Of a stretch of 13,560 nt of DNA, positions 13,541 to 13,560 are shown piece by piece (the first letter of the stretch is position 1; each line of letters starts with the position of its first letter). Below the pieces are notes generated by a model. It was not told the DNA's origin, made no database searches, and was given only the letters and a program-made list of their open reading frames with translations. The position numbers and the translations under genes were made by a program. The stretch is from Methylomicrobium sp. (lineage in GTDB: Bacteria; Pseudomonadota; Gammaproteobacteria; Methylococcales; Methylomonadaceae): assembly GCA_007135635.1 (NCBI GenBank), contig SLIO01000390.1, forward strand, positions 1 through 13,560. The letters are read 5' to 3'.

Positions 13541-13560
13541 ATGGAGTGTGGTTTCATGGT
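13541..13560 (+). other. Possible start of the next gene at the right edge
   Basis: GGAG at 13543-13546 stands 9 bases before an ATG at 13556, five bases from the window end. This may be the start of another plus-strand gene, but nothing of the product is visible. Confidence 0.25.

Overview
The window looks like chromosomal DNA of a gammaproteobacterium with moderate GC content. The protein flavour and the many palindromic intergenic repeats recall methanotrophs of the order Methylococcales, but that is an impression and no marker gene here proves it.

Left part (1-5270, genes on the minus strand): a nitrate-uptake operon read leftwards. It runs nrtA (periplasmic binding protein), nrtB (permease), a double ATPase here called nrtCD, then the start of an outer-membrane porin of the alginate-export family that leaves the window at base 1. 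Its control region is unusually readable: a sigma54 (-24/-12) promoter, a GCAC-N7-GTGC NtrC-type site about 155 bp upstream, and a short leader. The leader carries two hexaloop hairpins (A at loop position 1, G at position 4) followed by a strong intrinsic terminator. This is the arrangement recognised by ANTAR antiterminators such as NasR or NasT. A third A1/G4 hexaloop overlaps the terminator's 5' arm. No regulator gene lies in the window.

Middle (5270-5898): a roughly 600-bp gene-free stretch full of perfect or near-perfect palindromes and two imperfect copies of a ~42-bp repeat, one of them immediately before the next gene.

Right part (5899-13489, plus strand): a CoA-disulfide/persulfide reductase with a C-terminal rhodanese domain. 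It is followed by what looks like a decaying metal-handling operon: a FeoA-FeoB fusion that stops before the second Gate domain, a P1B-type ATPase without an HMA domain, the N-terminal scrap of a SufC-like ABC ATPase joined out of frame to the C-terminal scrap of a ZIP metal transporter, a ferritin-like DUF2202 protein with a Gly/His tail, and a SAM methyltransferase. The common thread of Feo, P1B ATPase, ZIP remnant and ferritin fold is transition-metal (probably iron) traffic; the reductase adds sulfane-sulfur chemistry. Two apparent deletion scars in one operon suggest reductive change, and a ~117-bp inverted-repeat element sits right at the feoB truncation.

No tRNA, rRNA, CRISPR array or intact mobile-element gene was seen.
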